NCBI GenBank assembly: GCA_017577405.1
Contig: PIUA01000015.1
Span: forward strand, 1 to 57,452
Reading direction: 5' to 3'
From: Bacillota bacterium
GTDB lineage: Bacteria; Bacillota; Limnochordia; Limnochordales; Limnochordaceae
Length of the DNA stretch: 57,452 bases
The notes below the pieces were generated by a model. It was not told the origin of the DNA and made no database searches. It worked only from the letters and a program-made list of their open reading frames with translations. The stretch's first letter is position 1; each line of letters begins with the position of its first letter. A program made the position numbers and the translations under genes. This document shows positions 1 through 8,462 of the stretch, piece by piece.

Positions 1-1
1 C

Positions 2-103
2 CCCTCGGGGCAACCGGTGCGCTATGTCCTGGAGCTGCCCGCCGGCGAAGCGGACCGCTTGGGCCTCCGGGAGGGCGACTGGCTCCTGGTGCGCGCGCCT
101 TGA
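2..103 (+). CDS. C-terminal end of an unidentified protein (partial)
   Basis: This is the last 33 codons of a gene that begins before the window, read in frame 2 and ending at TGA 101-103. The residues (tail ...LREGDWLLVRAP) have the acidic/hydrophobic pattern and G/C third positions of the real genes here. It converges on fabZ, leaving 39 bases between the two stops. It is too short to assign to a family. Confidence 0.45.
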   Translation, partial: PSGQPVRYVLELPAGEADRLGLREGDWLLVRAP

Positions 104-142
104 CGGGGCTCTTCTTGATGGGAGCGCCGGGAAGGGCGGGCC

Positions 143-616
143 TCAGCTCGGGCGGGCGGGCTCGATGCCGACGGGACCCTCCCACTTGCCCTCCAGGGGG
201 CTCATGGCGAAGGTGAGGATGCCCTCGGCCGCCAGCTCATCACCCACCCACGCCTTCCCCTGGCACTTGACGATGGCCCCCCGGCGCTTGAGCAGCTCAA
301 TCTCGATCCTCAGCTGGTCGCCCGGGATGACCGGCCGGCGGAACCGGGTCTCGTCGATGCCGGCGAAGAGGCCGATGGTCTCCGCATACTCGGGGATGCG
401 GTAGAGCACCGCCGAGGCGACCTGAGCCATGGCCTCCACGATGAGAACCCCGGGCATGACGGGCCACTTGGGGAAGTGCCCTTGGAAGAAGGGCTCGTTG
501 TAGGTCACATTCTTCAGGCCCACCGCCCGGCGCTCGTCCACCTCCAGGATCCGGTCCACCAGGAGGAAGGGGTAGCGGTGGGGCATCAGGTTGAGCAGCC
601 ACTGGATGTCGTGCAC
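143..616 (-). CDS. fabZ: 3-hydroxyacyl-[acyl-carrier-protein] dehydratase FabZ
   Basis: This cytosolic hot-dog-fold enzyme removes water from 3-hydroxyacyl-ACP in each round of type II fatty acid synthesis. In diderms it also supplies the pool shared with lipid A synthesis. The 157-residue length is close to the family norm (about 140-155). The conserved block FFQGHFPKWPVMPG with catalytic His47 is followed by VLIVEAMAQ with catalytic Glu61, and the N-terminal MPHRYPFLLVDRI signature is present. The start is GTG at 616, seven bases after a GAGGAGG ribosome binding site. It stands alone on the minus strand, with no other fab or lpx gene in view. Confidence 0.93.
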   Translation of the reverse strand: MHDIQWLLNLMPHRYPFLLVDRILEVDERRAVGLKNVTYNEPFFQGHFPKWPVMPGVLIVEAMAQVASAVLYRIPEYAETIGLFAGIDETRFRRPVIPGDQLRIEIELLKRRGAIVKCQGKAWVGDELAAEGILTFAMSPLEGKWEGPVGIEPARPS

Positions 617-753
617 GTCCTCGCCTCCTCGGGTCCTTGGCCGCCGCCTGCTTCGACGGCCGAAGTGAGAACTCCTCTCTGCAAGGGAACGGATGGTCTC
701 CCGCCCAGGATCCCCCTTTCATGGCCCGTCCCGATACGGTATCCTGGAACCGG

Positions 754-786
754 AGGCCGGGCGGCGCGGGCCGCCGGCCTTTCTGT
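754..786 (+). terminator. GC hairpin plus U-rich tail in the leader of the YchF-like gene
   Basis: The arms AGGCCGG(g)CGGC and GCCGCCGGCCT (11 pairs, one bulged G, 4-base loop) are followed directly by TTTCTGTT. The hairpin sits about 35 bases upstream of the TTG start at 820. The nearest upstream gene, fabZ, is on the other strand. The hairpin therefore either ends unseen plus-strand transcription or acts as an attenuator. The rest of 617-819 shows no gene. Confidence 0.35.
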
Positions 787-819
787 TGTCGCCAGAAGCG
801 GCGGGTAGGAGGCAGAGTC

Positions 820-1917
820 TTGCGGATTGCACTGATCGGGCTGCCCCAATCGGGCCGGAGTACGTTGTTCAGCCTGCTGGTGGGCCACGAGGGCCGCACC
901 GAACGGAGCGGGGTCCAACTGGGGACGGCCAACGTGCCCGACCCCCGGCTCGACCTCCTGAGCCGAATGTTCCAGCCCAAGAAGACCACCTATGCCCGGC
1001 TGGAGCTGGCGGATCTGCCCCCGCTGGATCCCGGCGGGGGGAGCGGCGGCCAGGGGATGAGCGCCGCCGCCTTCCTCCAGCAGGTCCAGGAGGCGGAGCT
1101 CCTGGTCCACGTCTGCCGGGCCTTCCACTCCGATTACGTCCCCCATCCCCTGGGGGAGGTGGACGCCCGGCGGGACGCCCAGCGGGTGGAGGAGGAGCTG
1201 ATCCTGGCCGACTGGAGCCTGCTTTCCCGCCGGCTGGAGCGGATGGCCAAGGAGATCTCCAAAGGGGACGTGGCCAAGCAGCAGGAGCAGGCGGTCCTGG
1301 AGCGGGTGGTGGCCGCCCTGGAGGAGGGCCGGCCCGTCCGGGCGCTGGAGCTGAGTGAAGCGGAAGCGCGGACCCTGAGGCCCTACACTTTGCTCAGCCA
1401 GAAGCCCTGCCTCTTGGTGCTGAATGTGGACGAGGAGGGCTGGAGCCGGGCCGGCCGGGGGGAGGAGCCCTTTGCGGGGGCCCGGGAGCTGGAGGCGTGG
1501 GCTGAAGAGCACCGGCTTCCTTCCATCCTGGTCTCGGCCGAGCTGGAACGGCAGGTCGAGGAACTGGATCCCGAGGACCGGGCGGAGTTCCTGGAGGCGC
1601 TGGGCATCAAGGAGCGGGGGCTGGACCGGGTGGCCCGGGCGGCCTACGAGGCCTGCGGCCTCATCTCTTTCTTCACCGTGGGCGAGGACGAGGTGAAGGC
1701 GTGGACCGTCCGCCGGGGCGCCACCGCCGTGGAGGCGGCGGGGAAGGTCCACTCGGACATCGCCCGGGGCTTTATCCGGGCCGAGGTCTGCGCCTACGAC
1801 GACTTGGTCCGCCTGGGGAGCCTGGCCAAGGCGAAGGAGGAGGGGGTCCTCCGCCTGGAGGGGAAAGGGTATCCCGTTCAGGATGGGGAGATCATCCACT
1901 TCCGGTTCAATGTCTGA
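820..1917 (+). CDS. ychF: Divergent YchF/Obg-like P-loop NTPase
   Basis: This 365-residue protein matches YchF/OLA1 in length (about 363). It also has the diagnostic C-terminal TGS-type region: FFTVGEDEVKAWTVRRG, then HSDIARGFIRAEV, ending IIHFRFNV. YchF proteins are translation-associated, ATP-preferring members of the Obg group. The nucleotide site is abnormal. The P-loop reads GLPQSGRST (residues 7-15), with Arg13 where family members have Lys, and the switch II DxxG is replaced by ADLPPL. The NxxE-like specificity loop survives as LNVDEEG. The TTG start at 820 is chosen because it follows a TAGGAGG ribosome binding site and puts the beta-1 strand MRIALIGLP at the N terminus. Function as a hydrolase is uncertain. 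Confidence 0.8.
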   Translation: MRIALIGLPQSGRSTLFSLLVGHEGRTERSGVQLGTANVPDPRLDLLSRMFQPKKTTYARLELADLPPLDPGGGSGGQGMSAAAFLQQVQEAELLVHVCRAFHSDYVPHPLGEVDARRDAQRVEEELILADWSLLSRRLERMAKEISKGDVAKQQEQAVLERVVAALEEGRPVRALELSEAEARTLRPYTLLSQKPCLLVLNVDEEGWSRAGRGEEPFAGARELEAWAEEHRLPSILVSAELERQVEELDPEDRAEFLEALGIKERGLDRVARAAYEACGLISFFTVGEDEVKAWTVRRGATAVEAAGKVHSDIARGFIRAEVCAYDDLVRLGSLAKAKEEGVLRLEGKGYPVQDGEIIHFRFNV

Positions 1918-1982
1918 AGCCCCACGGGAGCTCCGGACCCGGCGATGGGTCTGGCCCATGGGATGAAAAGAGGTGGCTTGCG

Positions 1983-2933
1983 GTGCGGTACACAACCTAC
2001 CGCCTCAACGGGGCGGACCGGGTCGGGGTGGTGGCGGGGGAATTCCTCTACGATCTGGCGGAGCTGATCCGCATGGAGGGGAAGGAGAGCCTCCCGGCCC
2101 ATGGGCCCCGGCCCGAGACGATGCTGGATGTGATCCACCTGGGCCCCAATTTCTGGCAGCAGGTCACCGCGTGCCTGGAGGCGGCGGAAGTTCGGCGGGC
2201 GTCCGATCCTGAAGGCTGGCGGCTCTACGTGGACCAGGGGGTGGTCCGCTCCCTGGACGAGCTGGAGCGCCAGGGCGGCCGCTTGCTCGCCCCCATCCCC
2301 CGGCCGGCCAAGAACCTGGTCTGCCTGGGGCGGAACTACCGGGCCCATGCCGAGGAGCGGGGTGAGGAGGTGCCCCAAGCCCCCATCTTCTTCACCAAGG
2401 CGCCCACCTGCGTCATCGGCCCCGGGGAGGCCATCGAGTACCCCAGCGTCACCCAGCTCCTCGACTACGAAGGGGAGCTGGCGGTGGTGATCGGGCGGGG
2501 CGGCAAGCAGATCCCCAAGGAACGGGCCCTGGAGCACGTCTTCGGGTACACCATCTTGAACGATGTGACCGCCCGGGACGTTCAGCGCCTCCACCACCAG
2601 TGGTTCCGGGGGAAGAGTCTGGACACCTTCGGGCCCATGGGGCCCTGGATCGTCACGGCCGATGAGATCCCCGATCCCCAGGCCTTGAGGATCCGGACCT
2701 GGGTCAACGGGGAGCTCCGCCAGGACGCCCCCACCAGCCAGATGATCTTCTCCGTGGCCGAGATCATCGCCTGGCTCTCGGACGGGATCACCCTGGAGCC
2801 GGGCGACATCATCGCCACCGGCACCCCCGCCGGCGTGGGCGAGCAGGCGGGCCAGGTGCGGCCCCTCCAGCGGGGCGACCGGGTCCGGATCGAGGTGGAA
2901 GGGATCGGCACCCTGGAGAACCCCGTCGTCTAA
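1983..2933 (+). CDS. Fumarylacetoacetate hydrolase (FAH) family protein
   Basis: A 316-residue enzyme of the FAH superfamily, whose members hydrolyse, decarboxylate or isomerise acylpyruvates and related 2-oxo acids using a bound divalent metal. The N-terminal cap domain (to about residue 95) is followed by the catalytic domain from KNLVCLGRNYRAHAEE. Metal-ligand acidic residues are visible in DYEGELAVVIG, and the conserved NDVTARDVQ and TGTPAGVG loops are present. The GTG start at 1983 follows GAGGTGG. It lies 65 bases after the YchF-like gene on the same strand. The substrate cannot be assigned: no tyrosine or homoprotocatechuate pathway gene is nearby. Confidence 0.85.
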   Translation: MRYTTYRLNGADRVGVVAGEFLYDLAELIRMEGKESLPAHGPRPETMLDVIHLGPNFWQQVTACLEAAEVRRASDPEGWRLYVDQGVVRSLDELERQGGRLLAPIPRPAKNLVCLGRNYRAHAEERGEEVPQAPIFFTKAPTCVIGPGEAIEYPSVTQLLDYEGELAVVIGRGGKQIPKERALEHVFGYTILNDVTARDVQRLHHQWFRGKSLDTFGPMGPWIVTADEIPDPQALRIRTWVNGELRQDAPTSQMIFSVAEIIAWLSDGITLEPGDIIATGTPAGVGEQAGQVRPLQRGDRVRIEVEGIGTLENPVV

Positions 2934-2965
2934 GAGGCCAGGACGGAAAGGGCCAGAGGGGCTGG

Positions 2966-3002
2966 GAGGGCCCGGTGCCGCCGGAAGGCGGGCCGGGCCC
3001 TC
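2966..3002 (+). terminator. Two-tier GC hairpin after the FAH-family gene
   Basis: The outer arms GAGGGCCCGG and CCGGGCCCTC pair perfectly, with an inner CCGCC-ggaa-GGCGG stem. It lies 33 bases past the stop of the FAH gene. There is no U tract, so it may be a factor-dependent stop or an RNA 3'-end stabiliser. The same outer/inner layout recurs at 48907-48946. Confidence 0.4.
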
Positions 3003-3055
3003 GGCGCGCTGGGCCACGACCCGCCGGGTTTGGGGACCCAGAAGGCCCACAGCCC

Positions 3056-3085
3056 TTGACAGCCCGCGCGAACCGATGTTAGATA
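3056..3085 (+). promoter_or_regulatory. Promoter of the Mn/Zn ABC operon
   Basis: A consensus -35 TTGACA (3056-3061) is followed after 17 bases by TTAGAT (3079-3084), preceded by TG as in extended -10 elements. It precedes the binding-protein gene at 3153. The predicted transcription start is near 3091. Confidence 0.5.
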
Positions 3086-3100
3086 CGGCAAACAGCAAAA

Positions 3101-3114
3101 TTAGCCGGGTCTAA
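3101..3114 (+). promoter_or_regulatory. Candidate DtxR/MntR-type operator TTAG-N6-CTAA
   Basis: The sequence TTAGCCGGGTCTAA is symmetric in its outer four bases and lies just downstream of the predicted transcription start of the metal uptake operon, a repressor position. A second TTAG-N6-CTAA site precedes the cation exporter gene (34645-34658). DtxR-family sites typically share TTAGG...CCTAA arms. No regulator of that family is encoded in the window. Confidence 0.35.
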
Positions 3115-3152
3115 AACAGGTCGGACCCGGATCCAAGGGAGGCGGAACAGCG

Positions 3153-4127
3153 GTGAGCAGGCGATGGCGGTGGCTCTCCCGGCTGGGGGTTGGCTTGGTG
3201 CTCCTGGGCGGGCTCCTCGGGCTGGCAGGGTGGGGGGCAGAGGCCCAGGCGGGCGACGGCCTGCAGGTGGTGGCGACGACCAACATTGTGGCCGACGCCG
3301 TGCGGAACGTGGTGGGGGAGGCGGGGACGGTGGTGGCCCTCATGGGACCGGGGGTGGATCCCCACCTGTACCAGGCCTCCCAAGGGGACGTCCGGCGGTT
3401 GGCGGGCGCGGACATTATCTTCTCCAACGGCCTCCAGCTGGAGGGGCGGTTGGGCGACGTCCTGGCCCGCATGGCCCGGCGGGTTCCCACCTACGCGGTC
3501 ACCGAGCTTCTCCCGGTGGAGGAGCTCTTGGCCGCCGAGGGCTTCGGGGGCGCGTACGATCCCCACGTCTGGTTCGACGTCCGCCTCTGGATGAAGGCGG
3601 TGGAACGGATCCGGGACGCCCTGGTGGAGGTGGACCCGGAGAGGGCCCCCATCTACCAGGCCAACGCCCGTGCTTACCTGGAGACCTTGGCCGAGCTGGA
3701 CGCTTGGGTGCGGGAACGGCTGGCCCAGATCCCCCCACAGCGGCGGGTCCTGGTGACGGCTCACGATGCCTTCGGCTACCTGGGCCGCGCTTACGGCCTG
3801 GAGGTGGTGGGCCTCCAAGGGATCAGTACCGACGCGGAGTACGGTCTGGCGGACGTCATCCAGCTGGTGGACCTCCTGGTGGAGCGGCAGATCGGCGCGG
3901 TCTTCGTCGAGACGAGCGTCTCTGGCCGGGGGATCCGGGCGCTCATCGAGGGCGCCGCGGCTCGAGGGCATCAGGTGGCCTTGGGCGGGGAGCTCTTCTC
4001 CGACGCCCTGGGGGCCGGAGGGACCGCGGCGGGGACCTACGTGGGCATGATCCGGCACAACGTGGAGACCATCCTCGCCGCCCTCGGCCCCGAAGGGCCG
4101 GGCGGCTCGAGCCAGGGAGGGATCTGA
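3153..4127 (+). CDS. TroA-type manganese/zinc ABC transporter substrate-binding protein
   Basis: This 324-residue cluster A-I binding protein captures a divalent metal outside the cytoplasmic membrane and delivers it to the two permeases encoded downstream. It has an N-terminal signal sequence (basic SRRWRWLSR, then a hydrophobic stretch to about residue 33). All four TroA ligands are in place: His71 (DPHLY), His138 (DPHVW), His204 (TAHDAFGYL) and Asp284 (GGELFSDALG). His at the third position is the TroA pattern; PsaA/MntC use Glu, and ZnuA differs by its His-rich loop. Zn and Mn therefore cannot be separated by sequence. The GTG start at 3153 follows AAGGGAGGCGG. It is first in a four-gene operon. 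Confidence 0.9.
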   Translation: MSRRWRWLSRLGVGLVLLGGLLGLAGWGAEAQAGDGLQVVATTNIVADAVRNVVGEAGTVVALMGPGVDPHLYQASQGDVRRLAGADIIFSNGLQLEGRLGDVLARMARRVPTYAVTELLPVEELLAAEGFGGAYDPHVWFDVRLWMKAVERIRDALVEVDPERAPIYQANARAYLETLAELDAWVRERLAQIPPQRRVLVTAHDAFGYLGRAYGLEVVGLQGISTDAEYGLADVIQLVDLLVERQIGAVFVETSVSGRGIRALIEGAAARGHQVALGGELFSDALGAGGTAAGTYVGMIRHNVETILAALGPEGPGGSSQGGI

Positions 4128-4130
4128 GCC

Positions 4131-4922
4131 GTGGCTGCAGCGACGGGCACGGTGGATCTGGCCGTCCAGACCCGGGGGCTTGCGGTGGCCTACCGGAAAG
4201 AGCCAGTGCTCGAGGGGATCGATCTGGATCTGCCCCGGGGCACCCTGGTGGGGCTGGTCGGCCCCAACGGGGCGGGGAAATCGACCCTGCTCAAGGCCCT
4301 CCTGGGCCTGGTGCCCCTCCGGTCGGGCTGGGTCCGTCTCCTGGGCCAACGGGGGGCGGAGGCCCGCCGGCGGGTGGGCTACGTGCCCCAGCGGGAGTCG
4401 GTCGATTGGGACTTCCCCGCCACCGTGCTGGATGTGGTGCTCATGGGCCGGTACGGCCGGATCGGCCTCTTCCGCCGGCCCTCCCGCCACGATCGGGAGG
4501 CGGCCTGGCAGGCCCTGGAGCAGGTGGGGATGGCCCCCTACGCCCACCGGCAGATCAGCCAGCTCTCGGGCGGCCAGCAGCAGCGGGTCTTCCTCGCCCG
4601 GGCCCTGGCCCAGGACGCGGCCCTCTACCTCATGGATGAGCCGCTGGCGGGGGTGGACGCGGCCACGGAGACGGCCATCATCACCCTGCTCCAGGAGCTG
4701 CGCGCGGCGGGCAAGACGGTGCTGGTGGTCCACCACGACCTGAACACGGTGGAGGCTTTCTTCGACTGGCTGGTCCTCCTCCATCGGCGGGTGGTCGCCG
4801 CCGGCCCCACCGCCGAGGTCTTCACCCCCAAGCATCTGCAAGCGGCCTACGGGGGGCGGCTCCTCTCGCTCCCGGCGCCGGTGGGGTCGGAGGCCTCGGC
4901 CCCTTCGGGGGTGAGGCTGTGA
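4131..4922 (+). CDS. Mn/Zn ABC transporter ATP-binding protein
   Basis: This 263-residue ATPase is the energy-coupling subunit of the metal importer. It carries Walker A GPNGAGKST (44-52), a Q-loop in GYVPQRESVDWDFP (the WDFP segment is typical of Mn/Zn/Fe-type ATPases), the signature LSGGQQQR (145-152), Walker B ending LMDEPLAGVD, and the switch His in VVHHDL. It starts GTG at 4131, three bases after the binding-protein stop, behind GGGAGGGA. It overlaps the next permease by 4 bases (GTGA), indicating translational coupling. Confidence 0.92.
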   Translation: MAAATGTVDLAVQTRGLAVAYRKEPVLEGIDLDLPRGTLVGLVGPNGAGKSTLLKALLGLVPLRSGWVRLLGQRGAEARRRVGYVPQRESVDWDFPATVLDVVLMGRYGRIGLFRRPSRHDREAAWQALEQVGMAPYAHRQISQLSGGQQQRVFLARALAQDAALYLMDEPLAGVDAATETAIITLLQELRAAGKTVLVVHHDLNTVEAFFDWLVLLHRRVVAAGPTAEVFTPKHLQAAYGGRLLSLPAPVGSEASAPSGVRL

Positions 4923-5854
4923 CCTGGGAGGCGCTGATCCTGTTGCTGAACAGCCCCAATGCCCGCTGGGTCCTGGCCGGCAGCCTCCTCCTCGGCGCGG
5001 GCTGCGGGCTGCTGGGCACCTTCGCCCTCCTGCGCCGGCGGAGCCTCATGGGAGACGTCCTGGCCCACGCGGCCCTGCCGGGGGTGGCCCTGGGCTTCTG
5101 GGTGACAGGCGCCAAGTCGGTGGCGCCCCTCTTGGTGGGCTCCCTGGTGACCGGTCTTCTGGGCGCGGCGGCGGTCGACGGGATCACCCGCCACTCCCGC
5201 ATCAAGGAGGAGACGGCCCAGGCCCTGGTGTTGAGCGTCTCGTACGGGATGGGGGTGGTCCTTCTGACGGTCCTAGCCCGGACGGGATTGGGGGGCCAGT
5301 CGGGGCTCAACCGCTTCCTCATCGGCCAGGCCGCCTCCCTGGTCCGGTCCGACGTGCTCGTCATCGGCGGGGCGGCCCTGGCGGTCACCCTGGGGGTCCT
5401 CCTCTTCTTCAAAGAGCTGAAGCTGCTCGCCTTCGATCCCGAGTTCGGGGCGGGGCTGGGCCTCCCCATGGCCCTCATGGACCGGCTCTTGATGGGGCTG
5501 GTGGTGGCGGCGGTGGCCGTCGGCCTGCAGGCGGTGGGGGTGGTGCTGGTGGCGGCCCTCCTCATCACCCCCGCGGCAGCTGCCCGCTTCTGGACGGAGC
5601 GGCTGGAGCGGATGGCCATCCTCTCGGCGGCCTTCGGGGGGCTGGCGGGCGTGGCGGGGGCCCTTATCAGCCTCAGCCGGCCCCAGCTGCCCACCGGCCC
5701 TTTGGTGGTGCTGGTGGCCACCGGACTCCTCCTGATCTCGATGGCCTTCGGCAGCAGCCGGGGCCTGGTGGTGCAGCGGGTTCGGCAGGCTGGGATCCGC
5801 CGCCGGGGCCTGGCCGGCGGCACCCCGGTCCGGTGGGAGGGTGAGGCGTCATGA
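4919..5854 (+). CDS. Mn/Zn ABC transporter permease, first subunit
   Basis: A 311-residue integral membrane protein of the ABC-3 family with eight or nine hydrophobic segments. It carries the family signatures RRRSLMGDVLAHAALPGVALG near the N terminus and FKELKLLAFDPEFG in the cytoplasmic coupling region. It pairs with the next permease to form the metal channel. The GTG start overlaps the ATPase stop by four bases, and its own stop overlaps the next ATG (ATGA). Confidence 0.9.
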   Translation: MTWEALILLLNSPNARWVLAGSLLLGAGCGLLGTFALLRRRSLMGDVLAHAALPGVALGFWVTGAKSVAPLLVGSLVTGLLGAAAVDGITRHSRIKEETAQALVLSVSYGMGVVLLTVLARTGLGGQSGLNRFLIGQAASLVRSDVLVIGGAALAVTLGVLLFFKELKLLAFDPEFGAGLGLPMALMDRLLMGLVVAAVAVGLQAVGVVLVAALLITPAAAARFWTERLERMAILSAAFGGLAGVAGALISLSRPQLPTGPLVVLVATGLLLISMAFGSSRGLVVQRVRQAGIRRRGLAGGTPVRWEGEAS

Positions 5855-6729
5855 CTCCCCATGATCTGTGGATCCTCCTCACCGCGGTCCTGGTGGCGGC
5901 CAGCTTGGGCTTCGTCGGTTGCTTCCTCATCCTCCGCCGCCTGGCCATGGTGGGCGACGCCATCAGCCACTCGGTCCTCTTGGGCATCGTCGTCGCCTTC
6001 CTGCTCACGGGCAGTACGGGCCTGCTCCCCATGGTGCTCGGGGCGGGGGCGGCGGGGCTCTTGAGCACCTGGATGGTGGAGCTCTTGCGGCGGGCCGGGG
6101 TCCAGGAGGACGCGGCGACGGGCATCAGCTTCACCGCCTTCTTCGGCCTGGGGGTGGTCCTCCTCACCCTGCACGCGGGCGATGTTCACCTGGACACCCA
6201 GCACGTCCTCTTTGGCGACCTGGTCTATGTGCCCTTCGACATCCTGGCCTGGCGGGGCTGGGAGCTGGGCCCCCGGGCCGTCTGGACGGTGGGGGGCGCC
6301 CTCCTGATCGCTGGGCTGACGACCTGGCTCTTCTTCAAGGAGTTCAAGGTGATCGCCTTCGACCCGGCCTTCGCGGCCGTGGTGGGGCTCCCCGTCGCCT
6401 GGATCACCTGGCTCCAGACGGGGCTGGTCACCCTGGTCACGGTGGCGGCCTTCGAGAGCGTGGGGGCCATCCTGGCGGTGGCCATGCTGGTCGCGCCCGG
6501 GGCGACCGCGTTCCTCCTCACCGACCGCCTGGAGAGCATGCTGGGGCTGAGCGTGCTGGTGGGGGTGCCGGCCGCGGTGGCCGGGTACGGCCTGGCCTCC
6601 TGGTTCGATCTCTCCATTGCCGGGGCGACGGCCACCATGGCCGGTCTCCTCTTTGCCCTGGCCCTGCTGCTCGCCCCCCACCAGGGGCTGCTCGCCCGCT
6701 GGCGGGCGAGGCGCAGGACGCCCGCTTAG
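5851..6729 (+). CDS. Mn/Zn ABC transporter permease, second subunit
   Basis: A 292-residue ABC-3 family permease paralogous to its neighbour. It shares LRRLAMVGDAISHSVLLG near the N terminus, FKEFKVIAFDPAFA as the coupling segment and a late VAMLVAPGATAFLL membrane segment. Two different permeases beside one ATPase match the troABCD/sitABCD layout rather than znuABC, which has one permease gene. The stop overlaps the stop of the convergent chemoreceptor gene by 4 bases, leaving no room for a terminator between them. Confidence 0.9.
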   Translation: MTPHDLWILLTAVLVAASLGFVGCFLILRRLAMVGDAISHSVLLGIVVAFLLTGSTGLLPMVLGAGAAGLLSTWMVELLRRAGVQEDAATGISFTAFFGLGVVLLTLHAGDVHLDTQHVLFGDLVYVPFDILAWRGWELGPRAVWTVGGALLIAGLTTWLFFKEFKVIAFDPAFAAVVGLPVAWITWLQTGLVTLVTVAAFESVGAILAVAMLVAPGATAFLLTDRLESMLGLSVLVGVPAAVAGYGLASWFDLSIAGATATMAGLLFALALLLAPHQGLLARWRARRRTPA

Positions 6730-8462
6730 GAGGCGGGGGTGCCGGAGGCCGACTGGCTCGGGGGCTGGGTCACCATCTTGGGCGTCGGCGGCCGGTCCAG
6801 GACCAGGAGCTGGGCCTGCACCTGGGCGGCCAGAGCCTCCTGGGCGTGGGCCAGATCCCGCTGGGTGGCCAGACCCCGGGCCAGCTCCGCGTTGCGGCCC
6901 AGAATCTGCTGGGCCGTCGCGTGGAGCTCCTCCATGGCCGCCGCCGTCTCCTCCAGCTGGGCGCTTACCTCTTCGATCCCCGCCGCGGCGTCGGCGAACC
7001 GGCGGCTCACCTCGTCCCGGAAGGCCTCCTGGTGCGCGGCCAGCTCCCGCATCTGCTCGCCCTGGCGGCTCACCTCCTGGAAACTCTCCTCCAGGGCGAC
7101 GAAGAGGGTGTCCAGCTCGCCAATGGTGGCCGCCCCCGCCTGAACCTCAGCCACCAGGGCGGCCGCCTGGCCTGCCACCTGCTCGCTGGCCCGGTCCAGC
7201 CCGTCCACGATCCGCCCAATGGCCTGGGCCGACTCCCGGCTGCTCTCGGAGAGGGCCTTGATCTCCCGGGCGACCACCGCGAAGCCCTGGCCCGCTGTCC
7301 CGGCCCGGACCGCCTCGATGCTGGCGTTGAAGGAGAGGACCCGGGTCCGCTCGGCGATCTCGGCCATCGCCTGGACGATCTTGTGGATCTCCCGCATCTC
7401 CTGCCGGAAGCCGGCGAGCCGCTGGGTCAGGGTGCCGAAGTGGACCAGGTTCTGCCGGAGGCCCTCCAGGCCTTGCCGGAGGTTGTCGGCGCCGGCGCGG
7501 ACCTGGGCGACCACCTCGTGGACCTTCTCCGAAGCCTGCTCTACCGAGTGGGTCGTCTCGGCAAGGCGCTCGCTGCTGGCTTGGACCTGGGCTTCCACCT
7601 GGCTCAGCTGCTGGCTCAGCCGGTTGACGGCTTCGGCCGCGTGGCGGCTCCCCTGGGTGATCTGATCGGCGGCCGACGTGGCCTCTTCCATCCCTGCCCG
7701 GACCTCCTCGGAGGTCTGGACCATCTCGCCCAGCCAAGCGTCCAGGCGGGAGGCGTTCTCCGCCGTCTTGGCCGCATCGGCCTGGATGGCCCGCACGCTG
7801 GCGCGGAGCCGGCGGAGGTTGGACCGGCCCAAGAGGCCGTTGAAGAGGAGCAAGAAGGCCCCCAAGGCGGTAAAGAGGCGGATGCTCAGGGCCGCGGTTT
7901 GGGTGGCCTCCTGGGCGATGGTGGCCGTCCCTCGGCGGACCTCTTCCCGCAAGCCGCGCAGGAGCTCGGCCAACGCCGCGGCCTGGGCAGAGGCCTGGCC
8001 GATGAGGTCCTCCTGCTCCCGCAGGTCCCACGACTGGCTGAAGGACCTGAAGATTTGCTCCAGAGCAAGGGAACGATCGATCGCCTCCTGCCAGAGCTCC
8101 CGGTGGTCTTCCGCCTGGGCCGCCGCCCCTTTCAGGAGGTCCACCCAGTCCACCGGGTTCTGGGCGGCGGAGAAGTTGGCGAGGAAGCCGAAACTGAGCG
8201 CGTAGGTGCGGAGGCCTTCGCCCCCTGGGGGAAGGCTGAGAAGGTAGGCCGAGCGGGTCCGTTCCAGGCGGGTCTCCACCTCCAGAACGGTCTCCAACAG
8301 CTCCAGCTCCCGGTCGGCCAGGCGGGCCGCCTTCTCGTTTAGGAGGCTGGTGACGCCGGCGCCGGCAGCGACCAACAGGATGATGAAGAGACTGGAGACG
8401 ACCAGAAACCAGGTCAGATCTCGACTAGCAGTCCGCTGTCCCTTGGTCCAACCCTTGGCCAT
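6726..8462 (-). CDS. Methyl-accepting chemotaxis protein (transmembrane chemoreceptor)
   Basis: This 578-residue receptor has a first membrane segment at about residues 13-35 (LTWFLVVSSLFIILLVAAGA). An outside helical sensor of about 130 residues resembles a four-helix bundle, and a second segment follows near 165-185. The rest is a long coiled-coil signalling domain. The hairpin tip for CheA/CheW contact reads RTRVLSFNASIEAVRAG then QGFAVVAREIKAL, recognisable but divergent from the usual NLLALNAAIEAARAG. No clear HAMP domain is visible. The ATG at 8462 is preferred because GGGGTGAG precedes it; upstream in-frame starts at 8519 and 8534 have weak sites. No che or flagellar genes are nearby. 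The ligand is unknown. Confidence 0.87.
   Translation of the reverse strand: MAKGWTKGQRTASRDLTWFLVVSSLFIILLVAAGAGVTSLLNEKAARLADRELELLETVLEVETRLERTRSAYLLSLPPGGEGLRTYALSFGFLANFSAAQNPVDWVDLLKGAAAQAEDHRELWQEAIDRSLALEQIFRSFSQSWDLREQEDLIGQASAQAAALAELLRGLREEVRRGTATIAQEATQTAALSIRLFTALGAFLLLFNGLLGRSNLRRLRASVRAIQADAAKTAENASRLDAWLGEMVQTSEEVRAGMEEATSAADQITQGSRHAAEAVNRLSQQLSQVEAQVQASSERLAETTHSVEQASEKVHEVVAQVRAGADNLRQGLEGLRQNLVHFGTLTQRLAGFRQEMREIHKIVQAMAEIAERTRVLSFNASIEAVRAGTAGQGFAVVAREIKALSESSRESAQAIGRIVDGLDRASEQVAGQAAALVAEVQAGAATIGELDTLFVALEESFQEVSRQGEQMRELAAHQEAFRDEVSRRFADAAAGIEEVSAQLEETAAAMEELHATAQQILGRNAELARGLATQRDLAHAQEALAAQVQAQLLVLDRPPTPKMVTQPPSQSASGTPAS

Noticed and set aside
586-1995. Long minus-strand open frame opposite the YchF-like gene (and similar long antisense frames such as 3111-4841, 4822-6681 and 17372-19621)
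   Set aside because: They are the antisense frames expected from very GC-rich codon use; their residues are Gly/Pro/Arg/His-rich with no family motif, and the opposite strand has clear conserved genes.
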